Notes: generated by a model from the letters alone, not told the origin. DNA of 64,000 nucleotides from Glaciimonas immobilis (GCF_011947285.1 NZ_JAAOZT010000001.1:124001-188000); one strand, 5' to 3'; numbered from the stretch's first letter, positions 49,124-58,894 are shown. Numbers and translations are program-made.

Positions 49124-50284
49124 ATGGATTTCGAACTGTCAGAAGACCAGCGTGCGTTTCAGCAAACGGCGCGCGATTTTTCCTTTGGTGAGTTAGCACC
49201 GCACGCAGCGCGCTGGGATGCTGAGGGGATTTTTCCCACCGAGGTGATTGCAAGGGCGGGCGAGCTCGGATTTTGCGGTTTATATACGCCGGAGGAATTC
49301 GGGGGGCTGGGGTTGTCGCGTCTGGATGCAACCATTGTGTTTGAGGAACTGGCACGCGGCTGTACCTCCACCACGGCATACCTGACGATACATAATATGG
49401 TGAGCTGGATGGTGGCCAACTGGGCAACGCCGATTTTCAAACAGCAATGGTGCGAGCAGCTCGCCAGCGGTAAAAAGTTAGGCTCATATTGCCTGACCGA
49501 ACCCGGCGCAGGATCAGATGCAGCCTCACTTAAAACGAGCGCCGTGCTGGACGGCGACACGTATGTCATTAATGGCGCAAAAGCGTTTATTTCCGGCGCG
49601 GGTGCGACCGACCTGCTGGTCGTCATGGCCCGCACTGGCGGTGAGGGCGCGGGCGGCGTATCGGCATTCGTAGTCCCGGCCGATTCACCGGGCATCAGTT
49701 ACGGACGTAAAGAGCAAAAGATGGGATGGAATAGCCAGCCAACCCGCACGATAAGTTTTGATAATGTACGCATTTCTGCCGACCATTTAATGGGTCGGGA
49801 GGGCGAAGGTTTTCGGATGGCGATGCGCGGTCTGGATGGTGGCCGTATCAATATCGCGACCTGTTCGGTTGGTACCGCGCAGGCCGCGCTGGATGCGGCG
49901 CAGGCATACATGAACGAGCGCCGCCAGTTTAAGCGGCCTTTGGCAGATTTTCAGGCACTGCAATTTAAGCTCGCCGACATGCAGACCGAGTTGGTGGCGG
50001 CGCGCCAGATGGTCCGATTGGCGGCCTGCAAACTGGACGCCAAAGATCAGAATGCGACGACTTATTGCGCGATGGCAAAGCGCTTTGCGACCGATACAGG
50101 CTTCCAGATTTGCAATGAAGCGCTCCAAATCCATGGCGGTTATGGGTACATTCGTGAATATCCGCTGGAGCGCTATTTCCGCGACGTTCGGGTACATCAG
50201 ATATTGGAAGGCACCAATGAAATCATGCGGGTTATTATTGCGCGTAATTTACTGAGCAATGGATCAAACGAGGACGTACGATGA
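49124..50284 (+). CDS. acyl-CoA dehydrogenase (isobutyryl-CoA dehydrogenase-like)
   Basis: A 386-residue acyl-CoA dehydrogenase of the classic length. Motifs are CLTEPGAGSDAASL, KAFISGAGATDLLVVMA, GWNSQPTRTISFDNVRI, the substrate region QFKRPLADFQALQFKLADM and the C-terminal LEGTNEIMRVIIAR. QIHGGYGYIREYPLERYFRD in part is also present. It overlaps the next gene, a hydroxyisobutyryl-CoA hydrolase homologue, by ATGA, which points to branched-chain (valine) degradation. AGGAGA lies upstream of the ATG. Confidence 0.93.
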   Translation: MDFELSEDQRAFQQTARDFSFGELAPHAARWDAEGIFPTEVIARAGELGFCGLYTPEEFGGLGLSRLDATIVFEELARGCTSTTAYLTIHNMVSWMVANWATPIFKQQWCEQLASGKKLGSYCLTEPGAGSDAASLKTSAVLDGDTYVINGAKAFISGAGATDLLVVMARTGGEGAGGVSAFVVPADSPGISYGRKEQKMGWNSQPTRTISFDNVRISADHLMGREGEGFRMAMRGLDGGRINIATCSVGTAQAALDAAQAYMNERRQFKRPLADFQALQFKLADMQTELVAARQMVRLAACKLDAKDQNATTYCAMAKRFATDTGFQICNEALQIHGGYGYIREYPLERYFRDVRVHQILEGTNEIMRVIIARNLLSNGSNEDVR

Positions 50285-51483
50285 ATCAAATGAATTCTGC
50301 CGGATTAGCCCAATCGGTACTATTTGAAGAGCGCGTGGCTCAAAATGGCAAACGAATCGGTATCGCGACGCTAAATGCAGAAAAAAGCTTAAATGCACTC
50401 TCGTTAGAGATGGTCGATTTGCTCGATCCGCAATTGCGACTATGGGCGGCCAATCCGGCAATCGCCATCGTGGTACTGCAGGCAGCGGGCGAAAAGGCCT
50501 TCTCCGCTGGTGGCGATCTGCAACATTTATATCGCACGATGCTGGATCAGCAGGCTTCGGACGCACCTGACAATATTCAGGGCAACGCTTACGCCGGGGC
50601 TTTTTTTGAACGTGAATATCGGTTGGATTATATGATCCACACCTTTCCCAAGCCCATTCTTGCGTGGGGACACGGGATTGTAATGGGCGGCGGCATTGGA
50701 CTGATGGCTGGCGCAAGTCATAGAGTTGCGACAGAGAAATCCCGCTTCGCAATGCCGGAGATCACTATCGGTTTGTACCCGGATGTCGGTGGAACCTGGT
50801 TTCTTAATCGTATGCCGGGTCACATCGGCTTGTTTCTGGCGCTGACCGGGGCCGCGATTGGTGCTACCGACGCGATTTTTGCGAAGCTCGCAGATTATGA
50901 AATTGCGCAGGCCGATAAGCCAGCTGTATTTGACGCGCTATTGACCCAACCCTGGACCGGTGAAAACGACGATGTTGTATTGACGCGGTTGCTGCAACGT
51001 CACCTTACCCCCACTTCAGAGGCGGTGTCGTCGCCAATAAGTACCAATTATGCGTTAATCAATCAACTTTGTAGCAAACCTACCTTGCCGGAAATCGTCA
51101 ATGCTATCCTTGCACTTAAGTCCGAGGACGTGTGGCTGCAAAAGGCAGCGGCAGTGTTGCGCGCTGGTAGCCCTGGCTCTGCCGCGCTAACTTTTGCTTT
51201 GTTAAAACGTGGCCGACATTTGTCGTTGGCCGAAATTTTCCGTCTGGAATACGTGGTAACGCTGAACTGCGCCCTCCGTTCAGATTTCTGCGAGGGGGTA
51301 AGGGCGTTGATCATCGATAAAGATCGTCAGCCAAAATGGCAGCATACTTCCTTGGCAGACGTCAGTCGCGATTGGGTAAATGGTTTTTTTGTCGGTCCAT
51401 GGACGGGTGAAAATCAGGCAAGCCATCCTCTCGCAGATTTGCGTACGACCAGTTTGCCTATTAAAATAACGACATTTACTTAA
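50281..51483 (+). CDS. 3-hydroxyisobutyryl-CoA hydrolase-like crotonase
   Basis: A 400-residue crotonase-fold protein with the long C-terminal extension typical of 3-hydroxyisobutyryl-CoA hydrolase. Motifs are FSAGGDLQHLYR, GIVMGGGIGLMAGASHRVATE, MPEITIGLYPDVGGTWFLNR and, near the end, SDFCEGVRALIIDKDRQPKW. The last block distinguishes this subgroup from plain enoyl-CoA hydratases. It is translationally coupled to the upstream dehydrogenase. Confidence 0.9.
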   Translation: MNQMNSAGLAQSVLFEERVAQNGKRIGIATLNAEKSLNALSLEMVDLLDPQLRLWAANPAIAIVVLQAAGEKAFSAGGDLQHLYRTMLDQQASDAPDNIQGNAYAGAFFEREYRLDYMIHTFPKPILAWGHGIVMGGGIGLMAGASHRVATEKSRFAMPEITIGLYPDVGGTWFLNRMPGHIGLFLALTGAAIGATDAIFAKLADYEIAQADKPAVFDALLTQPWTGENDDVVLTRLLQRHLTPTSEAVSSPISTNYALINQLCSKPTLPEIVNAILALKSEDVWLQKAAAVLRAGSPGSAALTFALLKRGRHLSLAEIFRLEYVVTLNCALRSDFCEGVRALIIDKDRQPKWQHTSLADVSRDWVNGFFVGPWTGENQASHPLADLRTTSLPIKITTFT

Positions 51484-51740
51484 TTCTGCATGCTGACCGG
51501 CCATCCAGCACCCAAATCCAGAGATAATAGCGATGCGGCTTGGCGGATAGCGCAGTATGAAATGCGACGCATAATAAGACTTTTAAACGACGACAAATTT
51601 TTGCAAATTTAAATCAGCTCACCAAAACGAATACTATGGCTCCAGGCCTTATTACTCCTTGATAACAAGGTCGGTTACCCCTTATACTTCGAAGGTTTTA
51701 TCTTGTGCGTATCGGTAGGCCCTATGCATTGAGGTGACAC

Positions 51741-52199
51741 ATGATGGATCGGCGGGAGTGGGATTTGAAGCGGAATTGCGCCATCGCACCGCGACAACTT
51801 GCACATTTCTATGCGGGTCTATGTGCCACGTCGTTTTTGGTTGCGGCGGTATGGACGCTTCGCGGAGCCTGGTTTGTGATGGTGTTTGCGGTACTTGAAA
51901 TGTTAGCTGTAGGCATCGCATTGCTAGTCTACGCAAGGCACGCGACCGACCGCGAGCGCGTTATTATGCAAGATGATTGTCTGTTGGTAGAGTTAATACA
52001 GGCACAAGATATAAGACAGTACAGATTGGCATTACGTTCAATCCGCATAGTAGGGCAATCTTCTCGCAGGCATTTGATAGGTCTGGAGTCAGACGGTGTG
52101 CGGGTTGACGTGGGACGGTTTTTGACGGAATGGAGGCGGCGCGAATTTGTGCGGGAGTTGCGGCTAGCGTTGCAACACAAAGGCGTGTCTGGTAGTTGA
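51741..52199 (+). CDS. DUF2244 membrane protein
   Basis: A 152-residue protein with two membrane helices (about residues 24-65) followed by a beta-rich cytoplasmic domain, matching DUF2244. The start WDLKRNCAIAPRQLAHFY and the ERVIMQDDCLLVE segment are typical. It lies 31 bases upstream of ctaC, a position often seen in this order, which hints at a role in cytochrome oxidase biogenesis; no function is known. Confidence 0.88.
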   Translation: MMDRREWDLKRNCAIAPRQLAHFYAGLCATSFLVAAVWTLRGAWFVMVFAVLEMLAVGIALLVYARHATDRERVIMQDDCLLVELIQAQDIRQYRLALRSIRIVGQSSRRHLIGLESDGVRVDVGRFLTEWRRREFVRELRLALQHKGVSGS

Positions 52200-52230
52200 T
52201 AGAATTATAATTTTGGTTTTTGGGGTAAAC

Positions 52231-53400
52231 ATGAAATATGCGAAGCGCCTTATATCGTTGATGCTTGCAGCGCTTTCCTTGACGGCTTTGCCGTCGTGGG
52301 CAGTGAAAGATAGCATTGGCGGTCCTGCGGTACTGCAATTGAATTTTCAGCCACCGGTGACGCAAATTGCGCAGCAGATCTATGATCTGCACACCTGGAT
52401 GCTGATCATTTGTCTGGTGATTTTTGTCGCTGTATTTAGCGTCATGTTTTATTCGATTGTGATGCATCGCAAGTCACGTGGTGCCAAATCTGCTAGTTTT
52501 CATGAGAGCACAACGGTAGAAATTGCGTGGACGGTAGTGCCTTTCCTGATCGTGATTGGGATGGCCTTGCCAGCGACCAAAACCGTGGTGGCGATGAAGG
52601 ACACGTCCAACGCCGATCTGACGATCAAGGCGACCGGCATGCAATGGAAATGGGGCTACGATTATCTCAAAGGTGAAGGCGAGGGCATATCTTTCTTGTC
52701 TACGCTGGCCACACCGCATGAGCAAGTTGTAGATTCCACAAAAGTCAAAAACGACAATTATTTGCTTGAGGTCGATAACGAAGTTGTCGTCCCAATCAAC
52801 AAAAAAGTCCGGATCATCACCACCGCTAATGATGTTATCCACTCGTGGACTATTCCAGCGTTTGGCGTGAAGCAGGATGCTATTCCCGGATTTGTCCGTG
52901 ACACCTGGTTCAAAGCCGAAAAAATCGGTACCTACCGCGGTCAGTGCGTTGAGCTATGCGGTAAAGATCATGGCTTCATGCCTATCGTTGTGAAAGTCGT
53001 CAGCGATGCCGATTACACTAAATGGGTCGATGGTAAAAAGAAAGAAATGGCTGCCCAAGCGGATGATCCGAACAAAGTATGGACCATCGACGAGCTGAAA
53101 ACACGTGGCGAGAAGGTCTACACTGCAAATTGTGTTGCCTGTCATCAAGCGACAGGTAAAGGTATTCCCGGTGCATTCCCTGCTCTCGACGGTGATCCGG
53201 TGGTGAATGGCCCGCGTGGCGCGCAAATTGACGTTCTGCTAAACGGTAAAATTAACGGTGCAATGCAAATGCCGGCCTGGAAAGCTGTATTGTCGGATAC
53301 CGAAATTGCTGCGGTGATTACATATACCCGTAACACATGGTCCAACAAGGCTGCAGAAAACATTGTTCAACCGGCTGAAGTGCTGGCTGCGCGCAAGTAA
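52231..53400 (+). CDS. ctaC: cytochrome c oxidase subunit II with fused cytochrome c domain
   Basis: A 389-residue subunit II of the heme-copper oxidase. A signal peptide (ending near LPSWA) and two membrane helices precede the CuA domain, whose ligands are in VIHSWTIPAFG and RGQCVELCGKDHGFM. A cytochrome c domain with CVACH and a later Met follows near residue 305, as in caa3-type enzymes. I start at ATG 52231 after GGGG; the TTG at 52213 would spoil the signal peptide. It leads the cox operon. Confidence 0.95.
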   Translation: MKYAKRLISLMLAALSLTALPSWAVKDSIGGPAVLQLNFQPPVTQIAQQIYDLHTWMLIICLVIFVAVFSVMFYSIVMHRKSRGAKSASFHESTTVEIAWTVVPFLIVIGMALPATKTVVAMKDTSNADLTIKATGMQWKWGYDYLKGEGEGISFLSTLATPHEQVVDSTKVKNDNYLLEVDNEVVVPINKKVRIITTANDVIHSWTIPAFGVKQDAIPGFVRDTWFKAEKIGTYRGQCVELCGKDHGFMPIVVKVVSDADYTKWVDGKKKEMAAQADDPNKVWTIDELKTRGEKVYTANCVACHQATGKGIPGAFPALDGDPVVNGPRGAQIDVLLNGKINGAMQMPAWKAVLSDTEIAAVITYTRNTWSNKAAENIVQPAEVLAARK

Positions 53401-53418
53401 TTGAATTAGGAGATTGAG

Positions 53419-55035
53419 ATGAGCACAACAGCAGTCGATCACGTACACGATCATTCTCACGATCATCATGATCACCACGACGATCACGCCCATGATGTTC
53501 CAACGGGCTGGCGTAGATGGTTATTTGCGACGAACCACAAAGATATCGGTACGTTGTATCTATGGTTCTCGTTCACGATGCTGTTATCAGGCGGCGTGTT
53601 GGCGATGTTGATTCGTGCCGAGTTATTTGAGCCAGGCTTGCAGTTTTTCAAGCCTGAGTTCTTTAACCAGCTGACAACAATGCACGGCATCATCATGGTT
53701 TTCGGTGCGATCATGCCAGCCTTCGTCGGCTTTGCTAACTGGATGATTCCGCTGCAAATCGGCGCATCAGACATGGCATTTGCACGGATGAATAACTTTT
53801 CATTCTGGCTATTGCCGCCAGCCGCGATTCTGCTGCTGACATCGTTCCTCGTGCCGGGTGGCGCAACTGCTGCCGGCTGGACCTTGTATGCGCCGCTATC
53901 GACCCAGATGGGACCTGGTATGGACATGGCAATTTTTGCGATGCACATCATGGGTGCGTCCTCGATCATGGGCTCAATCAACATTGTCACTACCGTACTT
54001 AATATGCGCGCTCCTGGCATGACATTGATGAAGATGCCAATGTTTTGCTGGACTTGGTTGATTACTGCGTATTTGCTGATTGCGGTCATGCCAGTATTGG
54101 CCGGTGCCATCACCATGACGCTGACCGATCGCCATTTCGGCACCTCATTCTTTAATGCTGCCGGTGGCGGCGATCCAGTGATGTATCAGCATATTTTCTG
54201 GTTCTTTGGTCATCCAGAGGTATACATCATGATTTTGCCTGCGTTCGGCATCATCTCGCAAATTATCCCGGCTTTCGCACGTAAGCAATTATTCGGTTAT
54301 GCATCAATGGTGTACGCAACAGCATCCATCGCGATTCTGTCGTTCATCGTCTGGGCGCATCACATGTTCACCACTGGTATGCCCGTGACTGCCCAATTGT
54401 TTTTCATGTACGCAACGTTGTTGATCGCGGTGCCGACAGGCGTCAAGATATTCAACTGGATCGCGACCATGTGGCGTGGTTCAATGACATTTGAAACCCC
54501 GATGTTATTCGCAGTTGGCTTCATTTTCGTGTTCACGATGGGTGGCTTTACCGGTTTGATTCTGGCGGTGACGCCAATTGATATCCAGATGCAGGATACC
54601 TATTATGTTGTAGCGCATTTCCACTATGTGCTGGTGGCGGGTTCGTTGTTTGGTTTGTTCGGTGGTTACTATTACTGGAGCCCTAAGTGGACTGGCTTCA
54701 TGTACAACGAAACACGCGGCAAAATCCATTTCTGGGCTTCGTTGATCACTTTCAATATTACGTTTTTCCCGATGCATTTCCTGGGTTTGGCAGGAATGCC
54801 GCGCCGTATTGCAGATTACCCGGCCCAATTCACCGATTTCAATATGCTTGCGTCGATTGGTGCATTTGGTTTCGGTCTCAGCCAGCTTTATTTCTTGTTT
54901 TTCGTTGTTATTCCATCGATCAAAGGCGGCGTAAAAGCACCTGCGAAACCTTGGGATGGTGCAGAAGGTCTTGAGTGGACTATACCAAGTCCGGCACCGT
55001 TTCATACATTTGAAGTACCACCGACCGTAAAATGA
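53419..55035 (+). CDS. ctaD: cytochrome c oxidase subunit I
   Basis: The 538-residue catalytic subunit with twelve membrane helices. Heme and CuB ligands are in MHGIIMVFGAIMPAFVG, FWFFGHPEVYIMILPAFG (His-Pro-Glu-Val-Tyr crosslink motif), VWAHHMFTTGMP and the VVAHFHYVLV segment. A His/Asp-rich N-terminal tail (residues 8-30, with repeated HDH) precedes GWRRWLFATNHKDIGTLY. TTAGGAG lies upstream of the ATG. It sits 18 bases after ctaC. Confidence 0.97.
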   Translation: MSTTAVDHVHDHSHDHHDHHDDHAHDVPTGWRRWLFATNHKDIGTLYLWFSFTMLLSGGVLAMLIRAELFEPGLQFFKPEFFNQLTTMHGIIMVFGAIMPAFVGFANWMIPLQIGASDMAFARMNNFSFWLLPPAAILLLTSFLVPGGATAAGWTLYAPLSTQMGPGMDMAIFAMHIMGASSIMGSINIVTTVLNMRAPGMTLMKMPMFCWTWLITAYLLIAVMPVLAGAITMTLTDRHFGTSFFNAAGGGDPVMYQHIFWFFGHPEVYIMILPAFGIISQIIPAFARKQLFGYASMVYATASIAILSFIVWAHHMFTTGMPVTAQLFFMYATLLIAVPTGVKIFNWIATMWRGSMTFETPMLFAVGFIFVFTMGGFTGLILAVTPIDIQMQDTYYVVAHFHYVLVAGSLFGLFGGYYYWSPKWTGFMYNETRGKIHFWASLITFNITFFPMHFLGLAGMPRRIADYPAQFTDFNMLASIGAFGFGLSQLYFLFFVVIPSIKGGVKAPAKPWDGAEGLEWTIPSPAPFHTFEVPPTVK

Positions 55036-55068
55036 TAGGAATGGCAGGCTTTTGCCTGCCAACTCACC

Positions 55069-55176
55069 ATGTCCGAAAGAAAAAAGCCAAATAATCTTCG
55101 CACAGCATTACTGCTGGCGTCAGTTGCCTTTGTTTTTTATATAGGCATATTCGTCAATAGAGTGTGGTTTAGTTGA
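55069..55176 (+). CDS. cytochrome oxidase small assembly protein
   Basis: A 35-residue protein missed by length cut-offs: MSERKKPNNLRTALLLASVA followed by FVFYIGIFVNRVWFS. A basic N-terminus and one membrane helix match the small proteins annotated between ctaD and cox11 in Burkholderiales. Its TGA overlaps the cox11 ATG (TGATG), which indicates coupling. The function is inferred from position only. Confidence 0.82.
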   Translation: MSERKKPNNLRTALLLASVAFVFYIGIFVNRVWFS

Positions 55177-55751
55177 TGAGTGATAAGCCAGATAGTGAAG
55201 GTCGTGCCTACACGCTCAAGCTGAATCGCAACATGCTTGGCAAGTTGGTTGTCATTGCCGGGATTATGTTTGGATTCGGTTATGGCCTGGTGCCGGTCTA
55301 TAAATCTATTTGTGCATTGACGGGTGTCAATTTTTTGACGCCGCAAGACAGTACTGTTGTAGCACCGACCAATACTCAGATTGATAAGTCCAGAACGATT
55401 ACAGTCGAATTTGACGGTAATTCGCGCGGACCATGGCGGTTTCGTCCAGCGGTAAGTAGCATGCAAGTGCATCCTGGTGAAATGACGCAAATTCTTTACG
55501 AAGTCGTCAATAAGGAAGCCCGCACGATGGAAGCGCAAGCTATTCCAAGCTACGCGCCGATGCAGGCAGAAGCATTCTTTAAAAAAGTAGAATGTTTTTG
55601 TTTTACGCAACAAACACTTGGTCCGAATCAGGCTAAGGAGTTTCCGGTGGTGTTTTACATCGATCCAAAGCTGCCTAAGAATGTGAAGTCTATTGTCCTG
55701 TCTTATACGTTTTTTGAAATTAATAAGCCGGTAGTGGTTAAGCCAGCTTAA
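55176..55751 (+). CDS. ctaG: cytochrome c oxidase assembly protein Cox11/CtaG
   Basis: A 191-residue copper chaperone that delivers copper to CuB of subunit I. One N-terminal helix (VVIAGIMFGFGYGLVPVY) anchors the periplasmic beta domain, which carries the copper-binding CFCF in VECFCFTQQTLGPNQ. The ATG at 55176 overlaps the small upstream gene; the TTG just before it is less likely. Relatives begin at about this length. Confidence 0.94.
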   Translation: MSDKPDSEGRAYTLKLNRNMLGKLVVIAGIMFGFGYGLVPVYKSICALTGVNFLTPQDSTVVAPTNTQIDKSRTITVEFDGNSRGPWRFRPAVSSMQVHPGEMTQILYEVVNKEARTMEAQAIPSYAPMQAEAFFKKVECFCFTQQTLGPNQAKEFPVVFYIDPKLPKNVKSIVLSYTFFEINKPVVVKPA

Positions 55752-55869
55752 CGACTGTGGGTTTACGGTCAGATGGATGCGGATATATTTACTGGAGCGA
55801 CGCTGCAACGCGGCGCGAGGTCTGCGGCCTGACCGCCATGACCGCCAGAAGCAGTATAAAGGGTAACAA

Positions 55870-56085
55870 ATGTCGGATCTGAAGAAGGCAAGTCGCCGAA
55901 AAATGTCCTTTGGGGCAACGGTTAAAGCGGTTTTGTGGGGATTCTTCGGAGTACGTAAAAAGAAAGATTACGAAAGTGACGCGGCAGGCCTGAACCCGAT
56001 CCATGTAGTGATTGCCGGGGTTATCGGTGCAATCATTTTCATCGTAATATTGATCACGATCGTGAAGCTGGTCGTCGCTTCGTAA
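55870..56085 (+). CDS. DUF2970 membrane protein
   Basis: A 71-residue protein with a basic N-terminus, the conserved TVKAVLWGFFGVRKKKDYESD and one membrane helix (HVVIAGVIGAIIFIVILI), matching DUF2970. It is regularly found between cox11 and ctaE in betaproteobacteria. No function is known. Confidence 0.9.
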   Translation: MSDLKKASRRKMSFGATVKAVLWGFFGVRKKKDYESDAAGLNPIHVVIAGVIGAIIFIVILITIVKLVVAS

Positions 56086-56136
56086 GCTCAAAAGTAAGCT
56101 CAAAAAAATTATTTAAATTTGTATCGGGAGATGGAA

Positions 56137-56997
56137 ATGAGTGCTCAACAAGCTAACGTGCCTTACTATTTTGTGCCAGGGCCATCTAAATGGCCTGTGC
56201 TCGCCGGTGTCGCGCTGCTTGTGACTATGTTAGGTGCTGCGGGCTGGGTAAATAGTATCGCCCTCGCTCCGGAACTGTGTGTCATCGGTATTCTGGGTTT
56301 GCTGGTTGTCTTGTACAAATGGTTCGGTGATGCAATCCACGAATCTGAAAGCGGCATGTACAACGCCCGCATCGATACCTCATTTCGATGGAGCATGAGT
56401 TGGTTCATCTTCTCTGAGGTCATGTTCTTTGCTGCTTTTTTTGGCGCATTATTTTACGCGCGCAGTATTTCAATGCCATGGCTGGCTGATCTGGATCACA
56501 AAATATTGTGGCCGGATTTTGCTGCGCATTGGGGTAATGCCGGACCTGCCGGTACGATCGAAACGTTCCGGACGATGGGACCATTTCCGATTCCCACTAT
56601 TAACACTGCGTTGTTGCTAACGTCTGGTGTGACACTGACTATTTCTCATCACGCTTTACGCGCTGGACATCGTGGCAAGACGGCTCTTTGGTTGGCCGCA
56701 ACGGTATTGCTGGGCGCTACGTTCATGTGTTTTCAGGCCGCTGAATACATGGAAGCCTATCAGGAATACAACCTGAGACTGACTTCCGGTATCTACGGAT
56801 CGACTTTCTTCTTGTTGACCGGCTTCCATGGCTTCCATGTGACCATCGGTGCGATTATGCTTTCGGTTGTGCTGTATCGGGTACTTAAAGGACACTTTAC
56901 CCCGGATAACCATTTCGCCTTTGAAGGCGCTGCCTGGTATTGGCATTTTGTCGATGTGGTCTGGCTTGGTTTGTACGTTGTGGTGTACTGGCTGTAG
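56137..56997 (+). CDS. ctaE: cytochrome c oxidase subunit III
   Basis: A 286-residue subunit III with seven membrane helices. Family segments are YKWFGDAIHESESGMYN, FRWSMSWFIFSEVMFFAAFFG in parts, QEYNLRLTSGIYGSTFF and GFHGFHVTIGAIML, ending in WYWHFVDVVWLGLYVVVY. I use ATG 56137 because GGGAG lies upstream; the TTG at 56119 precedes that ribosome site. A strong terminator follows. Confidence 0.96.
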   Translation: MSAQQANVPYYFVPGPSKWPVLAGVALLVTMLGAAGWVNSIALAPELCVIGILGLLVVLYKWFGDAIHESESGMYNARIDTSFRWSMSWFIFSEVMFFAAFFGALFYARSISMPWLADLDHKILWPDFAAHWGNAGPAGTIETFRTMGPFPIPTINTALLLTSGVTLTISHHALRAGHRGKTALWLAATVLLGATFMCFQAAEYMEAYQEYNLRLTSGIYGSTFFLLTGFHGFHVTIGAIMLSVVLYRVLKGHFTPDNHFAFEGAAWYWHFVDVVWLGLYVVVYWL

Positions 56998-57054
56998 GTC
57001 AATCGCGTATCGGTCAAGTGATCATATTACGATGACTGCCTACTGTTAAAAGAG

Positions 57055-57081
57055 AGGCCGCACTTCCGTGCGGCCTTTTTA
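57055..57081 (+). terminator. rho-independent terminator after ctaE
   Basis: A nine-base perfect stem (aggccgcac with gtgcggcct), a four-base loop and a T tract, 58 bases past the ctaE stop. It separates the structural oxidase genes from the SURF1 group. Confidence 0.92.
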
Positions 57082-57242
57082 CTGTCAAGTTTCAAATGGT
57101 TATTACGGCAATATCTGGGGCAAATGTAGAGCCATTTGTTAGTCAGAGAATTTCTTTATGGACCGATTATTGCCTTCTTTTCGATCACTACGCAGCATCA
57201 TTAAATACGGGCAAGTTCTCCCGGAATAAGTAAAGGGCGGAT

Positions 57243-57443
57243 TTAACGAATGCCGGTCGGCTGGATATATCCCAGTTTATAGGCAATCAGGATCAGAATG
57301 AATAGCGTAATCGAGAACCCCACCCTCAGCGCTAACGCTTGCACGGTGCGATTGCTTTTACCTTTGTCGCGCATCAAAAAAATGAGTGCAGACGCAAGAC
57401 TGGCGATAATGAGAATGAAAGCGATGGCGACAAGGATTTTCAT
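57243..57443 (-). CDS. twin-transmembrane protein (DUF2909)
   Basis: A 66-residue protein with two helices (ILVAIAFILIIASLASALIF in part, and VGFSITLFILILIAYKLG) separated by a short basic loop with MRDKGKSNRTV, matching DUF2909. It is divergent from the SURF1 gene, 39 bases apart, an arrangement known from cox clusters of this order. Function unknown. Confidence 0.88.
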   Translation of the reverse strand: MKILVAIAFILIIASLASALIFLMRDKGKSNRTVQALALRVGFSITLFILILIAYKLGYIQPTGIR

Positions 57444-57482
57444 GGGGTGGCTTCAGGAATCGATAACTAAGGCGATATTGTA

Positions 57483-58229
57483 ATGCGATTGAGATTCAAA
57501 TTTAGGTTGATTCCGTTTGTAGCCACGCTGTTTTTGGTAGCGCTAGGTATTTCTCTGGCGCAATGGCAGACGCGACGCGGCGATCAAAAGCAGGCGATAG
57601 CAAACGCTATCATGCAGCGCGGTGCACAGGCGCCGCTAGCCCTTAACGCGGGGCCGCAAAACCCTGAGCAACTTGAATATCGACATGTTACCGTCCGTGG
57701 CGAGTTTGTCACTGCGTGGCCGGTTTATCTGGATAACCGCAGTTACAAGGGCGCCCCTGGATTTTATGTGCTCATGCCGCTCAAATTAGCGAACTCAGAC
57801 CAGTATGTGTTGGTCCAACGCGGTTGGCTTCCACTTAATTCGCAAAATCGCGCAACACTATTACCTTATGTAACACCATCCGGATTGGTTAATGTAGAAG
57901 GGGTGGTACGCCGTCAAGCTGGGCGCGTGTTGCAACTAGGGCAACCCACGGCGCTGCAAGCTGGCGCGATTGTCCAGAACCTTGATATTGCGAATCTGGC
58001 GGCGGTGAGTAAATTTCAATTGCAGCCGCTATTAATTGAACAGACAGGAAATAATCAGGATGGTCTTGTCCGCGATTGGCCGAGTCCATCGCTGGGAATC
58101 GAGATGCATCGAGGTTATGAATTCCAATGGTACGCGCTGGCTGTCATGGCCTTCCTCTTTTTTGTCGTAACAGGATGTAGACAAGGAATCAAAGATGCAA
58201 AAAAATCCTATGACCATGAACGCAAATAA
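57483..58229 (+). CDS. SURF1 family cytochrome oxidase assembly protein
   Basis: A 248-residue SURF1 protein that helps insert heme a into subunit I. Two membrane helices lie at the ends (PFVATLFLVALGISLAQWQ and WYALAVMAFLFFVVTG) with a periplasmic domain between, carrying LEYRHVTVRGEF, YLDNRSYKGAPGFYVLMPL and VLVQRGWLP. The ends match the family. It overlaps the following SCO-like gene. Confidence 0.94.
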   Translation: MRLRFKFRLIPFVATLFLVALGISLAQWQTRRGDQKQAIANAIMQRGAQAPLALNAGPQNPEQLEYRHVTVRGEFVTAWPVYLDNRSYKGAPGFYVLMPLKLANSDQYVLVQRGWLPLNSQNRATLLPYVTPSGLVNVEGVVRRQAGRVLQLGQPTALQAGAIVQNLDIANLAAVSKFQLQPLLIEQTGNNQDGLVRDWPSPSLGIEMHRGYEFQWYALAVMAFLFFVVTGCRQGIKDAKKSYDHERK

Positions 58230-58878
58230 TATGTCTCTCGAAAAAAGTAACGGGCAGCCGCTAAAGCAGTCATCCAAGCGGCCTGTCGTGCAGGACCCCA
58301 AGGCAAAACGTAACGGTCGTCTCAAAATGTTTCTCATTGTGGCGGTCTGTGCGGCCCCGATGATTGCCTCTTACATCACTTACTATGTGATCAAGCCAGA
58401 GTCCCGCACCAACTACGGTGTTCTGCTAAATCCGTCGCAGTATGCGATTCCTGAGCTAGGCCTTACCGAGTTGGATGGGACGGCGGCGACGCTTGGTGCT
58501 TATAAAGGTAAATGGATAATGCTGCAGGTTGACAGCGGTGATTGTCAAAAAGAATGTAAAGATTCACTATTTGAAATGCGTCAGCTGCGTCTGATGCAAG
58601 GGAAGGAGCGTGAGCGCATTGAGCGCGTCTTACTGGTTACCGATAACAAACCTGTGGACGTTAAAGGTTTAGCGCCCTTTGAAGGTACGCACCTGTTGCG
58701 GGGTAAGGCCGACATGATAAAAGCATGGCTGCCAACCGAACCCGGGACAAGTGCCAGCGATCACCTTTATCTTATTGATCCACGCAACAATTTGATGATG
58801 CGCTTTCCCAAGAGTTCGGATCCTTATAAAGTGAAGACCGACCTGTCTAAATTGCTGCGCGCGTCCGCAATCGGCTAA
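58195..58878 (+). CDS. SCO-like thioredoxin-fold membrane protein of the cox cluster
   Basis: A 227-residue protein with a polar N-terminus, one helix (MFLIVAVCAAPMIASYITYY) and a periplasmic thioredoxin-like domain with DSGDCQKECKDSLFEMRQL, where a CxxxC pair could bind copper or do redox work, and the late YLIDPRNNLMMRFP. It is distinct from the true SCO protein further on. AAGGA seven bases upstream supports ATG 58195, giving a 35-base overlap with SURF1. It likely aids oxidase assembly. Confidence 0.8.
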   Translation: MQKNPMTMNANNMSLEKSNGQPLKQSSKRPVVQDPKAKRNGRLKMFLIVAVCAAPMIASYITYYVIKPESRTNYGVLLNPSQYAIPELGLTELDGTAATLGAYKGKWIMLQVDSGDCQKECKDSLFEMRQLRLMQGKERERIERVLLVTDNKPVDVKGLAPFEGTHLLRGKADMIKAWLPTEPGTSASDHLYLIDPRNNLMMRFPKSSDPYKVKTDLSKLLRASAIG

Positions 58879-58894
58879 GTAGCCGCAATCACCT

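Noticed and set aside
53419-53520. His-rich N-terminus of subunit I as a metal-binding novelty
   Set aside because: Similar His/Asp-rich tails are common in this family within Burkholderiales, so I do not treat it as unusual.
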